NCBI GenBank assembly: GCA_020630175.1
Contig: JAHDBW010000002.1
Span: 15,607 to 51,263 of the forward strand
Source: Anaerolineales bacterium
GTDB taxonomy: Bacteria > Chloroflexota > Anaerolineae > Anaerolineales > UBA6668
DNA length: 35,657 nucleotides
Reading direction: 5' to 3'
Positions within the stretch are counted from its first letter, which is position 1; every line of letters starts with the position of its first letter. Positions 19,132 to 28,608 of this stretch are shown in pieces. The notes under the pieces were generated by a model, which saw nothing but the letters and a program-made list of their open reading frames with translations, did no database searches and was not told where the DNA came from. Position numbers and translations under genes: made by a program.

Positions 19132-20703
19132 CTATCCAAAAAGGTGCACAATTGCGTAATTGATCATATTCGCGATACTCGCTGGCCAGACACCGATCAA
19201 CAGCATCAGAACTAGCAAGGGCGCCATTACCGCAATTTCGCGCACGTTCATTTCCATGTTGTGATCAGCCCAATGCGGATTGATTGGACCGTGCAAGACT
19301 TTACGAATACCTTTCAATACGTAAGCACCAGTCATAAACAAACCGATCATGCTTAGCGCGGTATAGAAAGTAAAGATTGGCCAAGATCCACGGACAATTG
19401 CGAATTCGCCAACGAAGCCGTTCAGACCTGGCAACCCAAGTGATGCCATTGAAGAGAAGATCAGCATCCCACCGTAAATCGGTGCGTATTGCCAGATCCC
19501 ACCGCCAAGTTCATCAAGGTTGCGCGTGTGGGCACGTTCATACACCACACCAACTAAGAAGAACATTGCCGCAGCTGAAAGGCCGTGGTTGAACATTTGA
19601 ATAACTGCACCCGCGCCAGCCAAGGCCAACGTGGTTGGGTCAACAGCGTTTCCGGCAGCCCAAGCAACAACCGCCAACCCAAGAACAACAAAGCCCATGT
19701 GATTGACTGAAGAATATGCAACCAAGCGCTTGAAGTCTGTTTGACCGTAAGCAGAGTACGCCGCCAAGATGATTGAAAGCATCCCGAGCAGGGCGATGAT
19801 TGGCGCAGCGGCCGCCGATTGTTCTGGGAACAATGGGATAACCAAGCGTAGGAACCCGTAAGCACCCAGCTTCAGCAAAACGCCAGCCAAGATCATTGAT
19901 CCGGCGGTTGGTGCTTCAGTGTGTGCATCTGGTAGCCATGTATGGAACGGGAAGAGCGGCACTTTGATTGCGAACGCAACAAAGAAGGCCCAGAAGGCAA
20001 CCGTCTTGACTGTGCTTGCAGACGCAAAGTTCAAGAATGTTTCATTTGACGTTGGCCACGTTGCGTACAACGTTGGCAGGTCAAAGGTGCCTTGGGTAAT
20101 CCCAATAAGCTGAATGGCGAGCAACAAGCCCAAGCCAGCAGCCATGGTGTAGATCATAAATTTGAAAGACGCGTATTCGCGGGCTGGAACAATCCGACCG
20201 CGGCTAAGTTCGCGTTTGCCTTTCGGGCTACCCCATTGATTGATGAGGAAGTACATCGGCACCAAACCAACTTCGTAGAATGCGAAGAAGAGCAACAAGT
20301 CCAATGAAAGGAACACGCCCAGCGTACCCACTTGCAAAATGAAGAACAAGGCCATGAAGCCGCGAATGCGATCAACATTGAAAGAAGCCAGAATACACAA
20401 TGGCACTAGCAAGTTTGCCAGCAAGACCATTGGCACGCTCAGGCCGTCTACGCCAAGGTGGAAGCCTGCGTTTACAGACGGATACCAGCGTGCGTTGACT
20501 TCAAATTGGAAGCCGCCAGCAACAAAGTCGTAGTTTGCCCACAAATAGAGGGTAAGCAACAACGGAATGAGGCTAAATGCAAACGCAATGCGTGCAATTG
20601 TGCCTTTATTGTTAGGAGCCAACATCACCGCTGTCATGCCAAGTAATGGCGTGAACAGGATGAGCATCAGCAAGTTATTGTTGATAAATTCCATAATCGT
20701 CAA
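19132..20703 (-). CDS. nuoM: NADH-quinone oxidoreductase subunit M, canonical paralogue
   Basis: FYEVGLVPMYFLINQWG, AIKVPLFPFHTWLPDAHTEAPTAGSMILAGVLLKLGAYG. Confidence 0.95.
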   Translation of the reverse strand: MTIMEFINNNLLMLILFTPLLGMTAVMLAPNNKGTIARIAFAFSLIPLLLTLYLWANYDFVAGGFQFEVNARWYPSVNAGFHLGVDGLSVPMVLLANLLVPLCILASFNVDRIRGFMALFFILQVGTLGVFLSLDLLLFFAFYEVGLVPMYFLINQWGSPKGKRELSRGRIVPAREYASFKFMIYTMAAGLGLLLAIQLIGITQGTFDLPTLYATWPTSNETFLNFASASTVKTVAFWAFFVAFAIKVPLFPFHTWLPDAHTEAPTAGSMILAGVLLKLGAYGFLRLVIPLFPEQSAAAAPIIALLGMLSIILAAYSAYGQTDFKRLVAYSSVNHMGFVVLGLAVVAWAAGNAVDPTTLALAGAGAVIQMFNHGLSAAAMFFLVGVVYERAHTRNLDELGGGIWQYAPIYGGMLIFSSMASLGLPGLNGFVGEFAIVRGSWPIFTFYTALSMIGLFMTGAYVLKGIRKVLHGPINPHWADHNMEMNVREIAVMAPLLVLMLLIGVWPASIANMINYAIVHLFG

Positions 20704-22872
20704 CTACCCTGCAACCAAGAACCCGAACAACACACCGATGAGTGCAATTGCAATCACGGTATACATCAGATAGTTTTGAATGCGGCCAGTTTGAATGTAC
20801 TTCATTGCATCGCCTGTCCAGCGGACACCGTCAGCCATGCGATCTGGTGGCGCATCAACTGCGACTTGTTCGACAGCAGCAGAGCCAACGCCTGCCTTCC
20901 AGAAGAAACTAGCCACAAAGTGGATAATGCCATCGATAATGCCGCGATCAATAATTTTGAACGTCAACGTTTCGCCAATCCAGTGGGCTGGTTTGACAAA
21001 CGCGGCGTAGTAGAACTCGTCCACGTAGTATTTGTTTTCCAACATGGTCCACAATGGGCCGAGTAATTTTTTGACAGGGTCAACTTGATCAGCTGATTTG
21101 AGTGGGTTGCGGCCATAGACCAAGTACCCAACTAACAAACCGCCCAGCGCAACCGCAATTGACATAATGACCGGGAACCAAGTAAAGGTAAATGGCTTCG
21201 GTTGCATGTCTTTTGGTAGCGCACCAACTAACCAGTGTTCAAATGGATTGTTACCGAAGAGTTGACCCAGAACTGGGAACTCGCCGTGAACACCAATGAA
21301 ACCAGCGAAGATTGCAAAGAAAGACAGCACAACAAGCGGCAAGGTCATTGTCCAGTTGTTTTCGTGTGCGTGCTCTGCACTCTTTGTGCGTGGTTCGCCG
21401 TAGAACGTGAGTGAAATTTGGCGCATGGTGTAGTAAGCCGTTAGGAAGGCTGCAATACACAATACGGTAAATACAATGTAGTGATGGTGCGCCCAAGCGT
21501 CACCAAGAATTTCATCTTTCGACCAGAAGCCAGCGGTTACAAATGGGAACCCAGAAAGCGCCAGACCACCAATCAGGAATGTCCAGTAGGTAATTGGCAT
21601 GCGGCTTTTGAGACCACCCATGTTGCGCATGTCTTGCGGATCGATGTGTTCGTGCACATCGTGCATGCCGTGTTCAACACCGTGAATGATTGAGCCTGAG
21701 CCCATGAACAGCAACGCTTTGAAGAAGGCGTGCGTCATCAGGTGGAATGTAGCGGCGACATAAGCGCCCATGCCCAGCGCTGCGACCATAAAGCCGAGCT
21801 GAGAAATGGTTGAGTAAGCCAATACGCGTTTGACATCGTATTGCGCAATTGCAATTGTGGCCCCGAACAATGCAGTGAAAGCACCAATAAAGGTGATGAT
21901 TTCCATTGTTGGGTTTGGCCCGTGCGATCCGCCTGCAGAAATAATTGGGAACATGCGGATGATCATGTAGATCCCCGCTGAAACCATTGCAGCTGCGTGG
22001 ATCATTGCAGACACTGGCGTAGGCCCTTCCATTGCGTCTGGCAGCCAGACATGGAGTGGGAACTGCGCTGATTTACCGACTGTACCGATAAAGAGCAACA
22101 AGCCAATGAGGTTAGCAACGGTAAAGCCAGCAATCATTGACGGGTTGTGCGTCAAGTCATACATCAGCTCTTCATTGAAGAAAATATCGTGGAAGTTGAG
22201 CGTGCCAGCCTGTGAGTACAAGTAAGCAATCCCCAGCAACATCATTACATCAGCAACACGCGTTGTTAGGAACGCTTTGATTGCTGCAATGCGTGGTGGC
22301 GTTGCTTTTGGATCGTCGTATTCGCGGCCGTACCAGAAGCCAATCAGCAAGTATGAGCATAACCCCATCACTTCCCAACCAACAAAGAGTAGCAACAAGT
22401 TGTCTGCAACGGTCAGGGTGAGCATTGCGCCAGCGAACAATGACAAGAAGGCAAAGAACCGTGAATATAACGGATCAACACCATGATGTGGCGGTGTACC
22501 CGGCAGGTCATGGTCGTGTACAGGCTTCCCAAAGTTAGAGTAGCCAATGCTGTAAAGGAAAATCGCAACGATACAAAGCGGAACGAAGAACAACAGAATT
22601 GAATTCAAGTTGTCAACAGCCACACCCATGTCGAGATACGTAGTCCCCGTTGGCAGCCAGTGAATATAGCTGTGGAAAGGATTCTCTCCATAGTAATATC
22701 CCTTTGCAAACGCAGAAAACACCACGATCCAGCTCATGATCCAAGACATGATCACTGAAGTTAGTGCAATAGAGTGGCTCAGCGCTTTAGTACGATTTGC
22801 AAATAAAACAATCAGCAAAAACGAGATTAGCGGCGGAACCGGAATTAGCCAAATAAGAAGAGTTGTGTTCAT
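20704..22872 (-). CDS. nuoL: NADH-quinone oxidoreductase subunit L
   Basis: FVGWEVMGLCSYLLIGFW, GKSAQFPLHVWLPDAMEGPTPVSAMIHAAAMVSAGIYMI. Confidence 0.96.
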   Translation of the reverse strand: MNTTLLIWLIPVPPLISFLLIVLFANRTKALSHSIALTSVIMSWIMSWIVVFSAFAKGYYYGENPFHSYIHWLPTGTTYLDMGVAVDNLNSILLFFVPLCIVAIFLYSIGYSNFGKPVHDHDLPGTPPHHGVDPLYSRFFAFLSLFAGAMLTLTVADNLLLLFVGWEVMGLCSYLLIGFWYGREYDDPKATPPRIAAIKAFLTTRVADVMMLLGIAYLYSQAGTLNFHDIFFNEELMYDLTHNPSMIAGFTVANLIGLLLFIGTVGKSAQFPLHVWLPDAMEGPTPVSAMIHAAAMVSAGIYMIIRMFPIISAGGSHGPNPTMEIITFIGAFTALFGATIAIAQYDVKRVLAYSTISQLGFMVAALGMGAYVAATFHLMTHAFFKALLFMGSGSIIHGVEHGMHDVHEHIDPQDMRNMGGLKSRMPITYWTFLIGGLALSGFPFVTAGFWSKDEILGDAWAHHHYIVFTVLCIAAFLTAYYTMRQISLTFYGEPRTKSAEHAHENNWTMTLPLVVLSFFAIFAGFIGVHGEFPVLGQLFGNNPFEHWLVGALPKDMQPKPFTFTWFPVIMSIAVALGGLLVGYLVYGRNPLKSADQVDPVKKLLGPLWTMLENKYYVDEFYYAAFVKPAHWIGETLTFKIIDRGIIDGIIHFVASFFWKAGVGSAAVEQVAVDAPPDRMADGVRWTGDAMKYIQTGRIQNYLMYTVIAIALIGVLFGFLVAG

Positions 22873-22921
22873 ATGAATTAGGTAGTCAGTTAGCGCACTA
22901 TCAAATGCACCACCTCACTCA

Positions 22922-23230
22922 TTACCATTTCAATAGATTGAGATCGTTTGCAACAACCGTATCGCGGTTGCGATAAATCGAAATTGCAAGTGCCAACCCA
23001 ACGGTTGCTTCAGCTGCTGCTACCGCAAACACGATAACCGCAAACACTTGACCAGACAGGTTCGCAACGTTGCCATAACGCCAGAACGCAACTAAATTGA
23101 TGGTGATTGAGGTCATCATCAATTCCAAGCACATCATGATTGCAATTGCGTTGCGGCGTGCTAGCACACCATACAGACCAACGCAAAACAGCACTGATGA
23201 CAGGATTAGATACCATTCTAATGGGATCAT
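22922..23230 (-). CDS. nuoK: NADH-quinone oxidoreductase subunit K
   Basis: GLYGVLARRNAIAIMMCLELMMTSITINLVAF, AAAEATVGLALAISIYR. Confidence 0.95.
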   Translation of the reverse strand: MIPLEWYLILSSVLFCVGLYGVLARRNAIAIMMCLELMMTSITINLVAFWRYGNVANLSGQVFAVIVFAVAAAEATVGLALAISIYRNRDTVVANDLNLLKW

Positions 23231-23740
23231 TTAGCCTTCCTCTTCTCGCGGCATTGCGATTGCAATCCCACCAATCAACGCCGCAATCAGTAAGACTGAC
23301 GCAACTTCAAACGGTAAAATAAATTGGTTAGGGCTCACAAATGCGTTCCCCAAATCAACAATTTGATTTGATACGTCGCTGGCTGGGCGGGCTGGCAAGC
23401 TAACGCCGCTTACCATAAAGACCATGCCTACAAAGATCACAACCGACACAATCACCGCCATCCACCAATTGTCATTGGTTTGGGGTTCTGTATCGTTCAT
23501 CACTTTGCGCGTCAACATGACGGCGAACAAGATCAAAATCGCGATTGCACCGATGTAAACCACAATTTGGACAACTGCCATAAAGCCAGCGTCCAAGGTT
23601 GTGAAGACAGCCGCAACCATAAACAATGTCATTACAAGCCATAGCGCAGAACGCACTAAGTTACGACCTGTAACAACCATCAACGCCGAATAAACTGTCA
23701 ACGCTGAAATAATTAGAAAAGCAATTTGAGAACCAGACAT
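23231..23740 (-). CDS. nuoJ: NADH-quinone oxidoreductase subunit J
   Basis: VVQIVVYIGAIAILILFAVMLT. Confidence 0.93.
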   Translation of the reverse strand: MSGSQIAFLIISALTVYSALMVVTGRNLVRSALWLVMTLFMVAAVFTTLDAGFMAVVQIVVYIGAIAILILFAVMLTRKVMNDTEPQTNDNWWMAVIVSVVIFVGMVFMVSGVSLPARPASDVSNQIVDLGNAFVSPNQFILPFEVASVLLIAALIGGIAIAMPREEEG

Positions 23741-23766
23741 AAGCCTCTTTCTATCCGTACTCTAGA

Positions 23767-24966
23767 CTAGTCTGCTGCTGCAGCCTTTAGACGCTGATCA
23801 ACATCAGCTTGTTCACGTCGAGACCAACGCACCAGAATGCCCATTGTTACTAGGCCCAGTGCCAAGTTAGCGCCCAACAGGACTAACGCTTGCAACCAAG
23901 AATTTGGTTCAAACGGCAATTTCGCAACGATTGCGGTCACAATCAAGACTGCCAATGAAAGTGGCACCAAGAATTTCCAGTTGAAGTCATTCATTTGGTC
24001 AATGCGCAAGCGTGGCAATGTCAGACGGATCCACATGACAACGAAGTACATCAAGAATGATTTGAGTGTGAAGTAGAAGAACCCAAGAATTGGGAATGCT
24101 TCAGCACCAGGGCCGCGCCAGCCACCAAGGAACATAACGACGAACAAAGCGCCGATTGTGAAGGCGTGGGCAAATTCAGCCAAGAAGATCATGGCGAACA
24201 GTGAACCACTGTATTCAACGTGGAACCCAGCCACAATTTCACTTTCAGCTTCGACAGTATCAAAAGGAGCGCGACCAATTTCAGCGATGTTCGACACCAT
24301 AAAGATGAAGGCTGCAATTGGAGCGGCGAGGATGTAACCCGGAACAACCGTTTGTGCGTAGACAATGTCTTGCAAGCTCATTGAACCAGCCAACAGCACT
24401 GGCACCATGCCAGAAATGATGAGTGGCACTTCATATGAAACGAGTTGAGATGCTGCACGGAACGAACCGAGTAGTGCGTATTTGTTGTTACTTGCCCAGC
24501 CCATCATAATGACAGCCAAGGTACCGATGCCGCTCACTGCAATTACATATAAGAAGCCGGCGTCCATATCAAAGCCAATCATTGTTGACCCGAATGGCAT
24601 AACCGCCCAAATTGCGACTACAGACATCACCATTACTAATGGAGACATCCAGAAGATCGCTTTATCTGCACCGTCTGGCACAATAACTTCTTTTGTGAAG
24701 AGCTTCAGCGCATCTGCCACGGTCTGGAGCAGACCAAACGGCCCCACGCGGTTAGGACCGAGACGATCCTGCATGCGACCTGCGACTTTACGTTCCAACC
24801 AAATGTTGAACGCGGTAATAACAAGAACAAAGTTAGACGCAGCCAACGCAGCGATGATGTGACGCACAAGCATCACTACACCTTCTGGCGTCCCTGAGCT
24901 GCGCAACTGATGAAGAATAACTTCCATCAGCCAAACGGCAATGTTCCCTAATTCAAATTCCGGCAT
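23767..24966 (-). CDS. nuoH: NADH-quinone oxidoreductase subunit H
   Basis: ERKVAGRMQDRLGPNRVGPFGLLQTVADALKLFTKE; NIAEIGRAPFDTVEAESEIVAGFHVEYSG. Confidence 0.96.
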   Translation of the reverse strand: MPEFELGNIAVWLMEVILHQLRSSGTPEGVVMLVRHIIAALAASNFVLVITAFNIWLERKVAGRMQDRLGPNRVGPFGLLQTVADALKLFTKEVIVPDGADKAIFWMSPLVMVMSVVAIWAVMPFGSTMIGFDMDAGFLYVIAVSGIGTLAVIMMGWASNNKYALLGSFRAASQLVSYEVPLIISGMVPVLLAGSMSLQDIVYAQTVVPGYILAAPIAAFIFMVSNIAEIGRAPFDTVEAESEIVAGFHVEYSGSLFAMIFLAEFAHAFTIGALFVVMFLGGWRGPGAEAFPILGFFYFTLKSFLMYFVVMWIRLTLPRLRIDQMNDFNWKFLVPLSLAVLIVTAIVAKLPFEPNSWLQALVLLGANLALGLVTMGILVRWSRREQADVDQRLKAAAAD

Positions 24967-25006
24967 GTTGAAAAATCCCTGTAAAAACGGAAATAACGAT
25001 CAACGC

Positions 25007-25034
25007 AAAAAACTGCTAGTTATAAAACTAGCAG
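25007..25034 (-). terminator. Terminator-like hairpin between nuoA and nuoH
   Basis: Minus strand CTGCTAGT-TTTATA-ACTAGCAG-TTTTTT: 8-bp perfect stem then U6. Confidence 0.65.
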
Positions 25035-25053
25035 TCACTTATTAGCTATCTGA

Positions 25054-25410
25054 CTAAACCCACTCGAGGTCGCCTTTCTTCCATACATAGAAGAGACCAC
25101 CCGTCAGGATTAGAATAAAGATAATCCCTTCAACCACTGCGAACATCCCCAGCTTGTTATAAGCCACTGCCCACGGGAAGAGGAAAACACTTTCAACATC
25201 GAATACAACGAACATCAGCGCAAAAATATAGTATTGCACCTTGAACTGCACCCAAGTTTCACCAACGGTTTCTACACCGCACTCGTATGTAGCATTCTTG
25301 ATCGCATTTGGCTTACGCGGCCCCAAGAAAAGAGACGCAACAACCGGCGCACCAGGTAGTGCTACCGCAAAGACGAGAAAAATGAGAATGAAAAGCCAGT
25401 TGGTATCCAT
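25054..25410 (-). CDS. nuoA: NADH-quinone oxidoreductase subunit A
   Basis: YECGVETVGETWVQFKVQYYIFALMFVVFDVESVFLFPWA. Confidence 0.96.
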   Translation of the reverse strand: MDTNWLFILIFLVFAVALPGAPVVASLFLGPRKPNAIKNATYECGVETVGETWVQFKVQYYIFALMFVVFDVESVFLFPWAVAYNKLGMFAVVEGIIFILILTGGLFYVWKKGDLEWV

Positions 25411-25565
25411 AAAAAAAAGCGTATATCTAGTGATTTTAGGCTCGAGGTTTTGTCACTAACGAATCGTTAATTTACGACTGACAAACGTCGCAAATCATAC
25501 CAGCACTACTATAGTGAGTCAACGAGCATACGGTTGCACAACGCACCTACTATGCCTTATATACG

Positions 25566-25595
25566 GCACGAAACGACGTGCGTTGGCATCACGTC
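25566..25595 (-). promoter_or_regulatory. Overlapping inverted repeats in the nuoA upstream region (candidate operator or leader structure)
   Basis: GCACG-N6-CGTGC (25566-25581) overlaps GACGTG-N9-CACGTC (25575-25595). Confidence 0.35.
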
Positions 25596-25719
25596 TATTA
25601 CGATTGTGAATATTATCACATAGTCTAAAAAAGGCGAGTCATTCGTTGCAGTTGGCGACAACTAAATGCTAATCAGAAAGAATCAGCACCGAACTCTATT
25701 AGATGAAGTATAACAATGC

Positions 25720-25768
25720 AAAAAGACAGCGTCATTAGCAATATTCGCTGCCTGCAACGCTGTCTTTT
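25720..25768 (-). terminator. Intrinsic terminator downstream of methyltransferase gene
   Basis: AAAGACAGCG ... CGCTGTCTTT stem with flanking A/T runs. Confidence 0.7.
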
Positions 25769-25836
25769 ACATTGTGAGAATCAGTAGGATTTGGGACGCG
25801 TTCAGTGCACTTTTGCCACCCAAAGTGACGCAGATA

Positions 25837-26577
25837 TTACACAACTGCGGTAAGTGCATAAAGCGCCCAGCCAATGTATTCGCGTTGATAGCGAAAATAT
25901 TTGTTTTGCGAGGTTTGCAAGTGGTTCAAGACATCATTGCGTTCTGGATGCTGTGGATTTTCTTTTAGCCATGCAATTAGGCCGCGCCAGTTAGCAGATT
26001 GATACGCATCCCATTCATCCTGACTAGACGTAATCACGTCTGTTAGCGTAAACCCAGCCGTGCGCCAGATCCGCATCAGGTCGTATTCGGTATTTATTGC
26101 GCTCTCCCGCTGCGCATAGACTGGCGGCACCCGATCTGTTTTCCAATATTGCTCACCAATTGCGATGCGGCCATCTTTTGCATCAATTGCGCGCGCTAAC
26201 GCTTGCAACGTTGGCGCAACACCACCCCAGATAAACGTCGCGCCTAAGCAAACGGCAACATCAAATTCGCCATCTGCGAATGCATAGTCAGACCCGCTAC
26301 TACACACAATTTCAATTTGCTTCTCTAGCCCACGCGCCTGAATACGCGCATTCGCCCGGTCACAAGCGTATTGTCGAATATCGACCCCAACGCCGGAAAT
26401 GCCAAAATGTTCTACCCACAGCGTGAGTACTTCGCCAAACCCACAGCCAAAATCGATAACGTGCTGCCCCGGGCGCAAGCCAAGCTGCGCGCCAAGCTGA
26501 ATTATTTTTGCCGGCGTAGTGGGGTTAATGAGCGTCATCTCACGCTCAGCAATATTCACAAGATCAAAGAAGTTCAT
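25837..26577 (-). CDS. Class I SAM-dependent methyltransferase
   Basis: HVIDFGCGFGEVLTLW (motif I), GVGVDIR, FDVAVCLGATF. Confidence 0.85.
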   Translation of the reverse strand: MNFFDLVNIAEREMTLINPTTPAKIIQLGAQLGLRPGQHVIDFGCGFGEVLTLWVEHFGISGVGVDIRQYACDRANARIQARGLEKQIEIVCSSGSDYAFADGEFDVAVCLGATFIWGGVAPTLQALARAIDAKDGRIAIGEQYWKTDRVPPVYAQRESAINTEYDLMRIWRTAGFTLTDVITSSQDEWDAYQSANWRGLIAWLKENPQHPERNDVLNHLQTSQNKYFRYQREYIGWALYALTAVV

Positions 26578-26665
26578 AGTATTTGAGTAGACACAGCCGC
26601 CAACAGATTTGTAACACGCGCAAGGCCGCTACTGCTCGCAGTTGATATTCGTTATACTTTTAGCC

Positions 26666-27421
26666 ATGAAACGCTTAGCCAACAAAACGATTATCTTAGC
26701 TGGGGTTGGCCCCGGTATGGGCCGCGCCATGGCGCTCTTATTTGCCCAACATGGGGCGCAGGTCGCACTGATTGCCCGCAAACCTGCTGTCATTGCACCA
26801 ACTGTGGCCACCATCAACGCGGCTGGCGGCACCGCACTGGCAATCGACGCTGATCTTACCAATGAGGCACAAGTTGAAGCCGCCATCACCCAAGCCGTCA
26901 CGCACTTTGGCAAGCTCGATGCCTACTGTGCCTTAGCAGGTGGGTTTTATAAGCACCTCAAAGATCAGACTGAAATTGAGCCAGACTTCTTTGAACTAGT
27001 TTTGCGCAACCACCTGCAGACCTTGTTTTGGGGCACGCGGCATGCGACCCCGCATCTCAAAGCCAACGGGGGCGGCGCGATCTTAACTGTTGCCGCCGCT
27101 TACAAAACGCTGCGCGAAGCCAACATCGCCTACAGTACCGCAAAATCTGGGGTGATTGGGTTCTCACGCACGTTAGCCCGTGAATTGCATCCGCATAACG
27201 TTCGCGTCAACAGTATTTGTCCGGGGCTGATTCGCATCCCGTCAACTGCGACAACCATTGGCGCACCAACGCAGTCACTCCAACGGTTGGGGCAGCCCGA
27301 AGATATCGCGCACGCAGCGCTTTACTTGGTGAGTGATGAAAGTGCTTGGGTTACCGGCCAAACGTTAGATATTGACGGCGGTGACGGCATCTACGGCGGA
27401 CAAGACTGGGATATGCGCTAA
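26666..27421 (+). CDS. SDR-family oxidoreductase
   Basis: AGVGPGMGRAMA nucleotide-binding motif, YSTAKSGV catalytic Tyr/Lys; start chosen at ATG 26666 (MKRLANKT). Confidence 0.9.
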   Translation: MKRLANKTIILAGVGPGMGRAMALLFAQHGAQVALIARKPAVIAPTVATINAAGGTALAIDADLTNEAQVEAAITQAVTHFGKLDAYCALAGGFYKHLKDQTEIEPDFFELVLRNHLQTLFWGTRHATPHLKANGGGAILTVAAAYKTLREANIAYSTAKSGVIGFSRTLARELHPHNVRVNSICPGLIRIPSTATTIGAPTQSLQRLGQPEDIAHAALYLVSDESAWVTGQTLDIDGGDGIYGGQDWDMR

Positions 27422-27439
27422 GCAACCCACACTCTTAAA

Positions 27440-27481
27440 AAGAAAAAGCGCCAATGAACAGTCAAAGGCGCTTTTTTATTT
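27440..27481. terminator. Bidirectional intrinsic terminator
   Basis: AAAAAGCGCC ... GGCGCTTTTTT between convergent genes. Confidence 0.85.
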
Positions 27482-27494
27482 AACCGTTGTGCAA

Positions 27495-28508
27495 TTAGTT
27501 AATCAGCATTTCAACCGGTTCATTTGCTGAAAGCGGTCCAGTGCGCGTACGTGGGGGTAAGTCCATGGTGAGTTCATCAAAGCCAAGCTTTTCAGAAACA
27601 ATGTACAGCGGACGGCGTTTTACTTCGTTATAAATGCGGCCTAGGTATTCTCCAATAATGCCTAAGAAAATCAGCTGAATGCCACCGAGGAACATCACAC
27701 TGGCAAAGGTACTAGCTTGGCCCAGAAATGCAGTTTCCCAGTATAAACGCGCCAAAATAATCGCCGGAATACTTAGAAACGCCAGAATAGCAAAAATAAA
27801 CCCTAACGTGGTTGCCATTTGCAACGGCACATAAGAGAAGCTAGTAATGCCATCCTTGGCAAAGCGCAGCATTTTCTTGAGTGGGTATTTCGTTTCACCG
27901 GCGTAACGTTCGTGCCGAACATACTTCACTTCAGATTGTTTGAAGCCCACCCAAACAGATAGCCCACGCATAAAACGATGGTGTTCCCGCACTTGCTTCA
28001 GTGCGTTCACAACCTTGCGATCCATCAAGCGAAAATCGCCAGTATCAACTGGGATCTTGAGTTCTGTCATGCCATCAATCACACGGTAGAACATTGAGGC
28101 CGTAAACTTCTTGAACCAAGTTTCACCCAGACGCTTGGCCCGCACAGCCAGCACAACTTCAGCGCCACGCTCCCATTCTTCAATGAGTTCTAAAATGACC
28201 TCGGGCGGATCTTGCAGGTCAGCATCGATCACGGTGACCGTATCTCCCTGCGCATAATCAATCCCAGCCGTAATTGCCATTTGATGCCCAAAATTCCGTG
28301 AAAAACTCAGAACTTTGACGCGGCTATCTTGCTGTTGCAAGCGGCGCATAATTGGCAGTGATTCATCTGTGCTGCCATCGTTAACTAAGATCAGCTCTGT
28401 CTCACCATTGATGCGATCCATCACGGCAGACATACGCTTATACAGCTCCGGCAGCACCTCTTCTTCAAAATATATGGGTACAACAATGGAGTGGAAAGGA
28501 TTATTCAT
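27495..28508 (-). CDS. GT2 family glycosyltransferase (DPM1/GtrB-like with C-terminal TM helices)
   Basis: [54 protein letters not shown]. Confidence 0.93.
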   Translation of the reverse strand: MNNPFHSIVVPIYFEEEVLPELYKRMSAVMDRINGETELILVNDGSTDESLPIMRRLQQQDSRVKVLSFSRNFGHQMAITAGIDYAQGDTVTVIDADLQDPPEVILELIEEWERGAEVVLAVRAKRLGETWFKKFTASMFYRVIDGMTELKIPVDTGDFRLMDRKVVNALKQVREHHRFMRGLSVWVGFKQSEVKYVRHERYAGETKYPLKKMLRFAKDGITSFSYVPLQMATTLGFIFAILAFLSIPAIILARLYWETAFLGQASTFASVMFLGGIQLIFLGIIGEYLGRIYNEVKRRPLYIVSEKLGFDELTMDLPPRTRTGPLSANEPVEMLIN

Positions 28509-28608
28509 AATAAAAATTTGGGTTAGACAATAAGTATGTGTGTGATTTCAGTATAAACCTATTTTTATTGCAATTTTCTTGTGAATTTGTTGAGAAGGGG
28601 TTTCAACA

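Noticed and set aside
15393-24862. Plus-strand and alternate-frame ORFs within nuo/atp genes (e.g. 16709..17053, 18317..18670, 24482..24862)
   Set aside because: Overlap strongly supported conserved membrane subunits; no independent start or domain evidence.
25411-25836. Possible tRNA or known ncRNA in the longest intergenic region upstream of nuoA
   Set aside because: No cloverleaf, TTCRA arm or recognised RNA motif seen; only inverted repeats and a terminator remain.
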